Notes: generated from the sequence alone by a model not told the origin. DNA of 25,401 bases from an uncultured Collinsella sp. (GCA_900544875.1 UQWS01000024.1:1-25401); one strand, 5' to 3'. Numbered from the stretch's first letter, positions 15,404 through 22,842 are shown. Numbers and translations are program-made.

Positions 15404-16288
15404 ATGTCCGATATCGAGAATCCGGCAGGCGACACGCGCCCGATTGGCGTGTTCGATTCTGGTTTGGGCGGTCTGACGGTTGCGCGCGCCATCGCGACGG
15501 CGCTGCCGCACGAGTCCGTCTACTACTTTGGCGACACCAAGCGCTGCCCCTACGGCACGCGCACCGAGGATGAGGTGCGCTCGTTTGCGTTGCAGGCGGG
15601 TCGTTGGCTTTCGAAGCACGACGTCAAGATTATGGTCATCGCCTGCAACACGGCGACCGCTGCGGCCTTGCGTCTGGCCCAGCAGGTGCTCGACGTTCCC
15701 GTGATCGGCGTGATCGCGCCGGGTGCCCGTGCGGCAATCAACAGCACCCGCTCGCGTCGTGTGGGCGTGCTCGCCACCAACCTCACCATTCGCTCGGGCG
15801 CCTACACGCGCGCCATTCAGGATCTAGATGCCGGCGTCGATGTATACGGCTGTCCTGCCTCGAGCTTTGTCGAGGTTGTCGAACACGAGCTCGCCTCGGG
15901 TGCACATCTGCAGGAACAGTGGCTTGAGAACGAGGACATCTTCGATACGCCTGCCGTGCGTGCGCTGGTGGGTGCCACGGTTGAGCCGCTGCGCGACCAC
16001 GGTATCGATACCGTGGTGCTCGGCTGTACGCATTTTCCGCTGTTGGTGGGACCTATCCGGCATGCGCTGGGGCCTGGGGTGCGCGTCGTGAGTTCCGCCG
16101 AGGAGACCACGCGCGAGCTGACCGATATCCTCACGCGCCGCGAGCAGCTGGCGGGCGACGCCGCCGAGCCGCAGCATCGTTTTGCCACGACGGCCGATAA
16201 CATTGCCGAGTTTGCGGTGGCGGGCAGCTTTATCTTTGGTCAGCCGCTCAAGAGCATCGAACACATCGATATCGATGAGCTGAAATAG
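15404..16288 (+). CDS. murI: Glutamate racemase
   Basis: Cofactor-free interconversion of L- and D-glutamate, supplying D-Glu for peptidoglycan. The 294-residue protein shows both catalytic cysteine motifs, ACNTATAA (Cys81) and LGCTHFP (Cys208), and the N-terminal signature IGVFDSGLGGLTV near residue 11. The GDTKRCPYG block follows near 44. ATG 15404 follows GGTGAGG. It comes two genes after the Mur ligase that acts right after D-Glu addition, and before rph and the XTP pyrophosphatase gene. The racemase-rph-rdgB order also occurs in other Gram-positive bacteria. Confidence 0.96.
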   Translation: MSDIENPAGDTRPIGVFDSGLGGLTVARAIATALPHESVYYFGDTKRCPYGTRTEDEVRSFALQAGRWLSKHDVKIMVIACNTATAAALRLAQQVLDVPVIGVIAPGARAAINSTRSRRVGVLATNLTIRSGAYTRAIQDLDAGVDVYGCPASSFVEVVEHELASGAHLQEQWLENEDIFDTPAVRALVGATVEPLRDHGIDTVVLGCTHFPLLVGPIRHALGPGVRVVSSAEETTRELTDILTRREQLAGDAAEPQHRFATTADNIAEFAVAGSFIFGQPLKSIEHIDIDELK

Positions 16289-16342
16289 ATGTAAGGCAGC
16301 CGCCAAAGCCTTCGCCACATCTTTTGCCGAAAGGATATTTCT

Positions 16343-17068
16343 ATGGAGTACATGCAGGTCAACCGCGCCAACGGTCGCGCCGCCAACGAGTTGCGCCCCG
16401 TTAAGCTCACCCGTGGCGTCATGAAGCACGCCCACGGCTCGTGCCTGGCCGAGTTCGGCGACACGCGCGTGCTGTGCGCCGCCACTATCGAGGAGGGCGT
16501 GCCGGGCTGGCGAAAGGGAGCTAAGGCCGGCTGGGTGACCGCGGAATACGCCATGCTGCCGGCGTCGACCGGCAAGCGCTGCAAGCGCGAGCACGCCAAC
16601 CGCAAGGGTCGCTCCATGGAGATCGAGCGCCTCATTGGCCGCAGCCTGCGTACCGTCGTCAACATGAAGGCGCTCGGCGAGTACACCGTCACCGTCGACT
16701 GCGATGTGATTCAGGCCGATGGCGGCACGCGTACAGCGAGCATCACCGGCGCCTGGGTGGCGCTGCACGACGCCCTCGCCATGTGGGTCGAGGCGGGCAA
16801 GATCGATCGCATCCCGCTTACCGGCCAGGTGGCTGCCATCTCCATGGGCGTTGTCGACGGCAATACGCTGCTTGACCTCGATTATTCCGAGGACAGCCAT
16901 GCCGAGGTCGACATGAACCTCGTCGCCACCGACACCGGTGAGATGATCGAGCTCCAGGGTACCGGCGAGCAGGCGCCCTTCGACCGCAAGCGCCTCAACG
17001 CCCTGCTCGACCTGGGCGACAAGGGTATCGCCGAGCTCATCGAGCTTCAGCGCCAAGCCCTCGCCTAA
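16343..17068 (+). CDS. rph: Ribonuclease PH
   Basis: Phosphate-dependent 3'-5' exoribonuclease that trims tRNA 3' ends. The 241 residues are a usual length. N-terminal signature NRANGRAANELRPVKLTRGVMKHAHGS, then GDTRVLCAATIEEGVPGW near residue 39 and the arginine-rich segment GKRCKREHANRKGRS near 77 are typical. VDCDVIQADGGTRTASITGA near 115 is the phosphate/active-site block, and the C-terminal DLDYSEDSHAEVDMN is also conserved. ATG 16343 follows AAAGGAT; a second in-frame ATG at 16352 is possible and would give a more standard N-terminus. Because the tRNA genes seen here encode CCA, trimming to the mature end matters in this genome. Confidence 0.96.
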   Translation: MEYMQVNRANGRAANELRPVKLTRGVMKHAHGSCLAEFGDTRVLCAATIEEGVPGWRKGAKAGWVTAEYAMLPASTGKRCKREHANRKGRSMEIERLIGRSLRTVVNMKALGEYTVTVDCDVIQADGGTRTASITGAWVALHDALAMWVEAGKIDRIPLTGQVAAISMGVVDGNTLLDLDYSEDSHAEVDMNLVATDTGEMIELQGTGEQAPFDRKRLNALLDLGDKGIAELIELQRQALA

Positions 17069-17105
17069 CCTGCCAAAAAGGGACAGGTTTATTTTGGTAG
17101 GTTTT
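17069..17105 (+). terminator. Terminator-like hairpin after rph
   Basis: CCTGCCAAAA (17069-17078) pairs with TTTTGGTAGG (17092-17101), ten pairs with one G-U, and TTTTAT follows. The stem starts directly at the rph stop codon. The loop carries AGGGACAGGTTTA, a GGGAC-type core often seen in small dispersed palindromes. Confidence 0.65.
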
Positions 17106-17211
17106 ATCTGCGGAGACGTCTAGGCACAAGACAGCCGTTGATTGAGAGGGGAGAGGCAGAGGCCCTCGTCGCCCTCGGCGCGGCATTGCTATAGAGACAA
17201 GGAGACCACTC

Positions 17212-17853
17212 ATGGCACTTGAGAAGATCGACATCGACACCCTCGACCCGGCGGCGACCATCGTCGTGGCAACGGGCAACGCCCATAAGCTCACCGAGAT
17301 CGAGGCCATTTTGGGCAAGGTTATGCCCGAGGTGCGCTTTGTGGCACTCGGCCAGCTGGGCGATTTTGAGGATCCCGAGGAAAACGGCACGACGTTTTTG
17401 GAGAACGCCATCATCAAGGCGCAGGCTGCGGTTCAGGAGACGGGCCTTATGGCCATTGCCGACGATTCGGGCTTGGTCGTCGACGCGCTGGACGGTGAGC
17501 CCGGTGTGTATAGCGCGCGCTATGCGGGCGTGCACGGAGACGATGCCGCCAACAACGCCAAGCTTCTCGTGAATCTGGAGGGCGTGGCCGACGAGGACCG
17601 CACTGCGCGCTTTATGAGCGTCGTCGCGCTCATCGACACGGACGGTTTGGTCACCTATGGCGAGGGCGCCTGCGAGGGCGTTATCGCGCACGAGGGCCGC
17701 GGCGATCACGGCTTTGGCTACGACCCGCTGTTCCTGCCGGTCGACACGCCGGGCAAGACCATGGCCGAGCTGACGGCGGACGAGAAGAACGCCATCAGCC
17801 ATCGTTTCCACGCGCTCGAGCATCTGTCCGCCAAGCTGACGGGCGAGGAGTAG
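17212..17853 (+). CDS. rdgB: XTP/dITP pyrophosphatase (RdgB/HAM1 family)
   Basis: House-cleaning enzyme that hydrolyses dITP, XTP and ITP to monophosphates and keeps non-canonical purines out of nucleic acids. The 213-residue protein has the family's ATGNAHKLTEIEAIL near residue 20, the metal/catalytic block ADDSGLVVDAL near 83, GVYSARYAG near 98 and GFGYDPLFLP near 168. It is about 15 residues longer than many homologues because of an N-terminal lead-in. ATG 17212 has AAGGAG upstream. Its stop is three bases before the dtd start, so the two are coupled. The rph neighbour is a widely conserved arrangement. Confidence 0.95.
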   Translation: MALEKIDIDTLDPAATIVVATGNAHKLTEIEAILGKVMPEVRFVALGQLGDFEDPEENGTTFLENAIIKAQAAVQETGLMAIADDSGLVVDALDGEPGVYSARYAGVHGDDAANNAKLLVNLEGVADEDRTARFMSVVALIDTDGLVTYGEGACEGVIAHEGRGDHGFGYDPLFLPVDTPGKTMAELTADEKNAISHRFHALEHLSAKLTGEE

Positions 17854-17856
17854 GCC

Positions 17857-18303
17857 GTGCGTGCGGTGGTGCAGCGCGTACTCAACGCCGGCGTGACGGT
17901 CGACGGCGAGTGCGTGGGCCGCATTGGACGCGGCTACCTGGTGCTGCTGGGTGTGGGCCATGGCGATACGCGTGCCGAGGCCGACAAGCTGTGGAGCAAG
18001 CTCCGCGGGCTGCGTATCAACGAGGACGAGAACGGCAAGACCAACTTGGCGCTTGCCGATGTCGACGGCGAGGTGCTCGTGGTGTCGCAGTTCACGCTGT
18101 TCGCCGACTGCCGCCACGGTCGCCGCCCATCGTTTACGGATGCCGGCGCCCCCGATGTCGCCAACGAGCTCTACGAGTACTTCCTGACGCTTGTGCACGA
18201 GGACGTTGAGCATGTGGCGCACGGTATCTTTGGCGCCGACATGAAAGTCGATCTTGTCAACGACGGTCCGTTCACCATCGTCTTGGACACCGATAGTCTG
18301 TAA
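17857..18303 (+). CDS. dtd: D-aminoacyl-tRNA deacylase
   Basis: Removes D-amino acids (and glycine from mischarged tRNA-Ala) from tRNA, protecting translation. The 148-residue protein carries both DTD active-site motifs: SQFTLFAD (77-84) and NDGPFT (135-140). The N-terminus MRAVVQRV is typical. The start is GTG 17857, with GAGGAG (17845-17850, within the end of the upstream gene) six bases ahead. A D-Tyr/D-aa-tRNA editing factor close to glutamate racemase fits a cell that makes D-amino acids, though the linkage is only suggestive. Confidence 0.96.
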   Translation: MRAVVQRVLNAGVTVDGECVGRIGRGYLVLLGVGHGDTRAEADKLWSKLRGLRINEDENGKTNLALADVDGEVLVVSQFTLFADCRHGRRPSFTDAGAPDVANELYEYFLTLVHEDVEHVAHGIFGADMKVDLVNDGPFTIVLDTDSL

Positions 18304-18336
18304 GTAGTCAATTTGGGACCGGGCTTTTTAAGCTAC

Positions 18337-18366
18337 TTGCGTATGACGGCAGCAGGGTGCTATAGT
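18337..18366 (+). promoter_or_regulatory. Promoter of veg
   Basis: TTGCGT (18337-18342), 18 bp, then TGC-TATAGT (extended -10 with hexamer 18361-18366). The predicted start is near 18373. The -35 is the same hexamer as at the murE promoter. Confidence 0.75.
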
Positions 18367-18386
18367 ATTAGAGTTTTGTCTATCTT

Positions 18387-18406
18387 AGGGGTATTATCCC
18401 CTTTTT
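18387..18406 (+). terminator. Attenuator-like hairpin in the veg leader
   Basis: AGGGG (18387-18391), loop TATTAT, CCCCT (18398-18402), then TTTT. The hairpin lies only about 15-30 bases after the predicted transcript start and upstream of the veg ribosome site. The stem is short (5 bp), so termination may be partial or conditional. Confidence 0.45.
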
Positions 18407-18433
18407 GAATTGCACCTTCTGGAGGCCCTGTTC

Positions 18434-18730
18434 ATGGAAGAGATGGAAGTCAATCACGTCGACGACATCCACGAGAAGCTGACCGATATGGTGGGCGATC
18501 GCGTCAAGGTTAAGGCCAACATGGGCCGCACCCGCGTTGTCGAGCGCATGGGCACCATCAAGAGCGTCCACCCCGCCGTCTTCATTGTCGAGGTCGACGA
18601 GCGCCGTGGCCGTAAGTCGCGTCAGTCCTACCAGTATATCGATGTCCTCACCGGTCAGGTCGAGCTGTTCGACCCCGAGAGCGGCGAGCATATCTTTACC
18701 CCGCTCGGCAATCAGCTCGAGGAGCACTAA
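18434..18730 (+). CDS. veg: Veg family protein
   Basis: A 98-residue protein of the Veg family (DUF1021), small and highly conserved in Gram-positive bacteria. In Bacillus, Veg is linked to biofilm and spore outgrowth; its molecular function remains uncertain. Diagnostic stretch: VGDRVKVKANMGRTRVVER around residues 22-40, with the following block GRKSRQSYQYIDVLTGQVEL. ATG 18434 has GGAGG at 18421-18425. An in-frame TTG at 18410 would be upstream of that site and is not used. ispE follows 2 bp after the stop; veg-ispE neighbours are known in Bacillus too. Confidence 0.92.
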   Translation: MEEMEVNHVDDIHEKLTDMVGDRVKVKANMGRTRVVERMGTIKSVHPAVFIVEVDERRGRKSRQSYQYIDVLTGQVELFDPESGEHIFTPLGNQLEEH

Positions 18731-18732
18731 CG

Positions 18733-19629
18733 GTGACCGATCGGTCCCTGACTCTTTCCGCGCCGGCGAAGATTAACCTCTACCTGGGGGTTCATGCCGA
18801 GCGCGATGACCGCGGCTACCACAGGGTCGATTCCCTGATGGCAGCCGTCGGTCTTTCCGATACCGTGACGGTCACGCCGGCGCAGGCGCTGACCGTTCAG
18901 ACGGTTCCGGCATCAGATTTTCCCATGCAAAAGAATACGGCGTATCGGGCTGCGGTTGCTATGGCCGATCATTATGGTCGCGAGGCAAACATCTGCGTGA
19001 CGATTGAGAAGCGCATTCCATTGTGCGCCGGCTTGGGCGGCCCCTCGACGGATGCGGCCGCGGTCATTGTCGCCTTGGCGGAGCTCTGGGGCATTGATCG
19101 CACCGACCCAGCGCTCGACGACATTGCGCGGGGCATTGGTGCTGACGTCCCGTTCTTTTTGCACGCGAGTCCTGCGTTCTACGTAGGTGGGGGAGACGTG
19201 CTGGCAACTGAGTACCCCGCGCTGCCCGCAACGCCCGTCGTGTTGGTCAAGCCGCGCGAGGCAAGTGTTTCGACAATTGAAGCCTATCGACGTTTTGACG
19301 AGGCCCCGGTGCCTGTGGACAAGCCCGGCGCGATAGCTTCTGCCTTGCGTGCTGGTGATGCCGAGACGGCATATGCACTCATCCCTAACAACTTGGGTGT
19401 CATTTCCGCACAGATGGAGCCGCAGATTCAAACGGTCCTCGACTGGCTGCATAAACAGGATGGCACCGTTGCTGTAGATGTGTGCGGATCGGGTGCCTGC
19501 TCGTTTGCCATTTGCGACACCGCCGTCACGGCCGAAAGGCTTGCCGACGCTGCCCAGCAAAACGGCTGGTGGTCCTGCGCGACGCAGTTCATTCCCAACA
19601 CGGTTCGCGTCGAAGTGCCAAAGAAGTAA
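18733..19629 (+). CDS. ispE: 4-diphosphocytidyl-2-C-methyl-D-erythritol kinase
   Basis: GHMP kinase of the non-mevalonate (MEP) isoprenoid pathway; phosphorylates CDP-methylerythritol. The 298 residues are the usual length. PAKINLYLGVH (near residue 10) is the substrate motif. The ATP loop reads PLCAGLGGPSTDAAAV (near 96-111), where most family members have GLGGGSSDAA; the Pro and Thr variation is unusual but keeps the key Gly, Ser and Asp. The C-terminal glycine motif is VCGSGACSFAI. The start is GTG 18733, two bases after the veg stop, with GAGGAG in the veg C-terminus. Other MEP genes are not in the window. Confidence 0.93.
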   Translation: MTDRSLTLSAPAKINLYLGVHAERDDRGYHRVDSLMAAVGLSDTVTVTPAQALTVQTVPASDFPMQKNTAYRAAVAMADHYGREANICVTIEKRIPLCAGLGGPSTDAAAVIVALAELWGIDRTDPALDDIARGIGADVPFFLHASPAFYVGGGDVLATEYPALPATPVVLVKPREASVSTIEAYRRFDEAPVPVDKPGAIASALRAGDAETAYALIPNNLGVISAQMEPQIQTVLDWLHKQDGTVAVDVCGSGACSFAICDTAVTAERLADAAQQNGWWSCATQFIPNTVRVEVPKK

Positions 19630-19664
19630 AAATTTCTCTAGCATGCGGCGGAAATCTTTGTTAC

Positions 19665-19670
19665 TATAGT
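19665..19670 (+). promoter_or_regulatory. -10 element of tRNA-Pro
   Basis: TATAGT at 19665-19670, nine bases ahead of the tRNA 5' end. The -35 is not clear. Confidence 0.5.
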
Positions 19671-19678
19671 CGAGCTAA

Positions 19679-19755
19679 CGGGTTGTGGCTCAGTTTGGTA
19701 GAGCACTGCGTTCGGGACGCAGGGGTCGCTGGTTCAAATCCAGTCAACCCGACCA
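19679..19755 (+). tRNA. tRNA-Pro (anticodon CGG)
   Basis: Cloverleaf in order: acceptor CGGGTTG, D-arm GCTC-AGTTTGGTA-GAGC, anticodon arm CTGCG-TTCGGGA-CGCAG, variable GGGTC, T-arm GCTGG-TTCAAAT-CCAGT, acceptor CAACCCG, discriminator A, encoded CCA (19753-19755). Anticodon CGG reads CCG. All stems are well paired. Confidence 0.97.
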
Positions 19756-19766
19756 GAGCATGAGGA

Positions 19767-19794
19767 GGGACCGCTTCTTGCGGTCCCTTTTTTT
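19767..19794 (+). terminator. Terminator of tRNA-Pro
   Basis: GGGACCGC (19767-19774) pairs with GCGGTCCC (19780-19787), loop TTCTT, followed by seven T. Confidence 0.93.
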
Positions 19795-19802
19795 AGCTAG
19801 TG

Positions 19803-19831
19803 TTGTGATACCGCGATACCCGCGGTATACT
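19803..19831 (+). promoter_or_regulatory. Promoter of tatA with an overlapping inverted repeat
   Basis: TTGTGA (19803-19808), 17 bp, TATACT (19826-19831). The 8-bp inverted repeat ATACCGCG (19808-19815) / CGCGGTAT (19821-19828) covers the spacer and part of the -10, a usual place for a repressor site. Confidence 0.7.
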
Positions 19832-19867
19832 CATTCGAGCTTGTCTCGCTGTATTGTGGAGGTCTAC

Positions 19868-20143
19868 ATGTTTGGACTGAGGGCTCCTGAGCTCATCATT
19901 ATTCTCGTCGTTGTCCTGATTATCTTCGGGCCCAAGAACCTGCCGAAGCTCGGCAAGTCCCTCGGCTCTACCGTCAAGAATATCCGTGAGGGTATGGAGG
20001 GCGACGATAAGGCCGAGACCAAGCAGGCCGAGGAGGTCGTGGTCGAGCAGTCCGAGGAGGACAAGGAGATCGCTGAGCTCGAGGCCAAGCTCGCTGCTGC
20101 CAAGAAGAAGCAGGCAGAGGACAGCGACGCGGACGCAGAGTAG
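19868..20143 (+). CDS. tatA: Sec-independent translocase subunit TatA
   Basis: Pore-forming subunit of the Tat pathway for folded proteins. The 91-residue protein has the standard layout: short N-terminus, one membrane helix (PELIIILVVVLIIFG, residues about 6-20), hinge FGPKNLP, amphipathic helix KLGKSLGSTVKNIREGM, then a highly charged Glu/Lys-rich tail. ATG 19868 follows GGAGG (19857-19861). The frame extends upstream through the tRNA, but that part is not coding. No tatC or tatB is nearby, so the partner genes must lie elsewhere. It has its own promoter and terminator. Confidence 0.93.
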   Translation: MFGLRAPELIIILVVVLIIFGPKNLPKLGKSLGSTVKNIREGMEGDDKAETKQAEEVVVEQSEEDKEIAELEAKLAAAKKKQAEDSDADAE

Positions 20144-20168
20144 TCCCATCCCTTTGGGGTGAGCACCT

Positions 20169-20201
20169 GACCGGCTTGCCCGCAGGCTAGCCGGTCTTTT
20201 T
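20169..20201 (+). terminator. Terminator of tatA
   Basis: GACCGGCT (20169-20176) pairs with AGCCGGTC (20189-20196), with a small GCC/GGC inner stem, followed by TTTTT. Confidence 0.9.
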
Positions 20202-20249
20202 CGTTTTGTTGACAGTTGATTGTTTGATCAGAGTTGGGGAGATATCCGT

Positions 20250-20720
20250 ATGGACGCAAGCCAGATCGTACTGACCGCTGAGGGCCGCCAGAAGCTCGTC
20301 GAGGAGCTCGCTTGGCGTGAGGGCGATTACGCCAAGGAGATCGTCGAGGACATCAAGGAAGCCCGCGCGTTCGGCGACCTTTCGGAGAACTCCGAGTACG
20401 ACGCCGCTAAGGACAAGCAGGCCCAGAACGCCGCTCGTATTGCCGAGATCCAGGCCATCCTCGCCAACGCTCAGGTTGCTGCCACCACGGGCGACCTGAC
20501 CGTCTCCATCGGTTCCACCGTTTCGCTGATTGATCCCAACGGCGAGGTCATGGAAGTCACGCTCGTCGGTACCACCGAGACCAACTCGCTCGAGCACAAG
20601 ATTTCCAACGAGTCTCCGGTCGGTCACGCCATCATTGGTCACGGCGAGGGCGACTCCGTCGAGGTCGTTACGCCTTCCGGCAAGACTCGCGTCTACACCA
20701 TCGCCAAGATTGCACGCTAG
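20250..20720 (+). CDS. greA: Transcription elongation factor GreA
   Basis: Enters the secondary channel of RNA polymerase and stimulates cleavage of backtracked RNA. The 156 residues are typical. The N-terminal coiled coil has the acidic tip RAFGDLSENSEYDAAKDKQ (about residues 38-56), whose Asp and Glu hold the catalytic metal. The C-terminal FKBP-like domain includes SNESPVGHAIIGHGEGD. ATG 20250 follows GGGGAGA; an upstream in-frame TTG (20220) is rejected because it has no ribosome site and adds non-family residues. A TTGACA (20209-20214) stands upstream but without a good -10. Confidence 0.95.
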   Translation: MDASQIVLTAEGRQKLVEELAWREGDYAKEIVEDIKEARAFGDLSENSEYDAAKDKQAQNAARIAEIQAILANAQVAATTGDLTVSIGSTVSLIDPNGEVMEVTLVGTTETNSLEHKISNESPVGHAIIGHGEGDSVEVVTPSGKTRVYTIAKIAR

Positions 20721-20748
20721 ACCACGGTCCCGCGTAAAGGTATGTTTT

Positions 20749-20781
20749 CGCTCCCTGGGACCGAATCCTGGGGAGCGTTTT
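20749..20781 (+). terminator. Intrinsic terminator or attenuator just before lysS
   Basis: A 12-bp stem pairs 20749-20760 with 20766-20777 (two wobbles), loop CCGAA, followed by TTTTAGTTT. It ends 22 bases before the lysS ATG, leaving no room for a separate promoter downstream. Confidence 0.85.
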
Positions 20782-20799
20782 AGTTTGAGGAGCTAACTT

Positions 20800-22764
20800 A
20801 TGGCAGAGAACCAGAACGCCGCAGATCAGGCATCGACGCTCAACGACGAGCGCGCCACCCGCCTGGCCAAGCGCGCCGCCCTGTTCGAGGCGGGCCAGAA
20901 CCCCTATCCCGAGCACTCTGAGCTTGAGGACTACGTTGCCGATATCGAGGCTAAGTATGCCGAGCTTGCCGATGGCGAGGACACCGAGGACGTCGTGAAG
21001 ATCGCCGGCCGTGTGGTCGCCAAGCGCGGTCAGGGCAAGATCATGTTCATCGTCGTGCGCGATGCGACTGCCGAGATTCAGCTGTTCTGCCGCATCAACG
21101 ACATGGACGAGGCTGCCTGGAATACGCTCAAGTCCCTCGACCTGGGCGACATCCTGGGCGTGACCGGCGTGGTTGTGCGCACCCAGCGCGGTCAGCTTTC
21201 CGTTGCCCCTAAGAGCGCGACCCTGCTTGCCAAGGCCGTTCGTCCGCTGCCCGAGAAGTTCCACGGTCTTTCCGACAAGGAGACCCGCTATCGCCAGCGC
21301 TATGTTGACCTGATCGCCAACGACGACGTTCGCGAGACGTTCCGTAAGCGTTCGCAGATTCTCTCCACCTTCCGTCGCTTTATGGAGTCCGACGGCTACA
21401 TGGAGGTCGAGACCCCCATCCTGCAGACCATCCAGGGCGGCGCTACTGCCAAGCCGTTCATTACCCACTTCAACGCGCTCGATCAGGAGTGCTACCTGCG
21501 CATTGCTACCGAGCTGCACCTCAAGCGCTGCATCGTCGGCGGTTTTGAGCGCGTGTTCGAGATCGGCCGTATCTTCCGTAACGAGGGCATGGACCTTACC
21601 CACAACCCCGAGTTCACCACGATGGAGGCCTATCGTGCCTTCTCCGACCTCGAGGGCATGAAGGCGCTCGCCCAGGGTGTCATTAAGGCGGCTAACAAGG
21701 CCATCGGCAACCCCGAGGTCATCGAGTACCAGGGCCAGACCATCGACCTTTCTGGTGAGTGGGCCAGCCGTCCCATGACCGACATCGTTTCCGACGTGCT
21801 CGGCAAGCAGGTCACCATCGACACGCCGGTCGAGGAGCTTGCTGCCGCCGCGCGCGAGAAGGGCCTGGAGATTAAGCCCGAGTGGACCGCCGGCAAGATT
21901 ATCGCCGAGATCTACGATGAGCTGGGCGAGGACACCATTGTCAACCCCACGTTCGTTTGCGATTACCCCATCGAGGTCAGCCCGCTTGCCAAGCGCTTTG
22001 AGGACGACCCGCGCCTGACGCACCGCTTTGAGCTGGTTATCGCCGGTCACGAGTACGCCAACGCGTTCTCCGAGCTCAACGACCCGGTCGACCAGGCCGA
22101 GCGCTTCGCTGCCCAGATGGCCGAGAAGGCCGGCGGCGACGATGAGGCCATGGAGTACGATGAGGATTACGTGCGTGCCCTCGAGTACGGTATGCCTCCC
22201 GCGGGCGGCATCGGCATCGGTATCGACCGCGTGGTCATGCTGCTCACCAACCAGGCTTCCATCCGCGACGTGCTGCTGTTCCCGCACATGAAGCCCGAGA
22301 AGGGTTTCCAGTCCGGTGCCGCTGCCGCCAAGGCCGCCGAGGCCGGCAACGCCGCGAGCCCCTTCGTCAAGCCGCTTAAGCCCACGGTTGATTATTCCAA
22401 GATTGCCGTTGAGCCGCTGTTTGAGGAGTTCGTCGACTTTGATACCTTCTCCAAGAGCGACTTCCGCGCCGTGAAGGTCAAGGCATGCGAGGCCGTCAAG
22501 AAGTCCAAGAAGCTGCTGAACTTTACGCTCGATGACGGCACCGGCACCGACCGCACCATCCTCTCCGGCATTCACGATTATTACGAGCCCGAGGACCTGG
22601 TCGGCAAGACCCTGCTCGCCATCACCAACCTGCCTCCGCGCAAGATGATGGGCATCCCCAGCTGCGGTATGCTCATCAGCGCCATCCACGAGGAGGAGGG
22701 CGAGGAGCGTCTCAACCTGATCCAGCTCGACGCTTCCATCCCCGCCGGCGCAAAGATGTACTAA
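20800..22764 (+). CDS. lysS: Lysyl-tRNA synthetase with C-terminal tRNA-binding domain
   Basis: Class II LysRS charging tRNA-Lys. After a 60-residue helix, an OB-fold anticodon-binding domain covers about 65-150 (VKIAGRVVAKRGQGKIMF). The catalytic core follows, with motif 2 FEIGRIFRNEGMDLTHNPEF (about 253-272) and motif 3 GIGIGIDRVVMLLT near 470. A normal bacterial LysRS ends near 500. Here an Ala-rich linker (about 508-530) leads to an extra domain of about 110 residues (FDTFSKSDFRAVKVKACEAV to the C-terminus). This domain matches the tRNA-binding OB fold of Trbp111 and the MetRS C-terminus. It probably raises tRNA affinity. ATG 20800 has TGAGGAG upstream. Confidence 0.95.
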   Translation: MAENQNAADQASTLNDERATRLAKRAALFEAGQNPYPEHSELEDYVADIEAKYAELADGEDTEDVVKIAGRVVAKRGQGKIMFIVVRDATAEIQLFCRINDMDEAAWNTLKSLDLGDILGVTGVVVRTQRGQLSVAPKSATLLAKAVRPLPEKFHGLSDKETRYRQRYVDLIANDDVRETFRKRSQILSTFRRFMESDGYMEVETPILQTIQGGATAKPFITHFNALDQECYLRIATELHLKRCIVGGFERVFEIGRIFRNEGMDLTHNPEFTTMEAYRAFSDLEGMKALAQGVIKAANKAIGNPEVIEYQGQTIDLSGEWASRPMTDIVSDVLGKQVTIDTPVEELAAAAREKGLEIKPEWTAGKIIAEIYDELGEDTIVNPTFVCDYPIEVSPLAKRFEDDPRLTHRFELVIAGHEYANAFSELNDPVDQAERFAAQMAEKAGGDDEAMEYDEDYVRALEYGMPPAGGIGIGIDRVVMLLTNQASIRDVLLFPHMKPEKGFQSGAAAAKAAEAGNAASPFVKPLKPTVDYSKIAVEPLFEEFVDFDTFSKSDFRAVKVKACEAVKKSKKLLNFTLDDGTGTDRTILSGIHDYYEPEDLVGKTLLAITNLPPRKMMGIPSCGMLISAIHEEEGEERLNLIQLDASIPAGAKMY

Positions 22765-22767
22765 CTA

Positions 22768-22794
22768 GTTACGCGGTTCTACGAACCGCGTAAC
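22768..22794. repeat. Perfect hairpin after lysS
   Basis: GTTACGCGGTTC (22768-22779), loop TAC, GAACCGCGTAAC (22783-22794): a perfect 12-bp stem four bases after the stop. No U-tract follows. It may protect the mRNA 3' end, with the actual terminator further on. Confidence 0.7.
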
Positions 22795-22842
22795 GGCTCG
22801 ACGCTGCGCGGGCCGCATTTGGACAATCTGACGTTCAACTTC

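Noticed and set aside
20209..20237. Promoter for greA from the TTGACA at 20209
   Set aside because: No acceptable -10 at 15-19 bp downstream, so only the isolated hexamer is noted.
20721..20799. T-box riboswitch in front of lysS
   Set aside because: The leader is too short and lacks the T-box core and specifier loop.
20668..22689. 673-codon open frame on the minus strand opposite lysS
   Set aside because: It lies exactly antisense to a certain lysS, is rich in Gly/Leu/Val/Asp from GC-biased third positions, has no family motifs and no ribosome site. The same reasoning rejects the long antisense frames opposite asnB, argC-argJ, argD and murI-rph.
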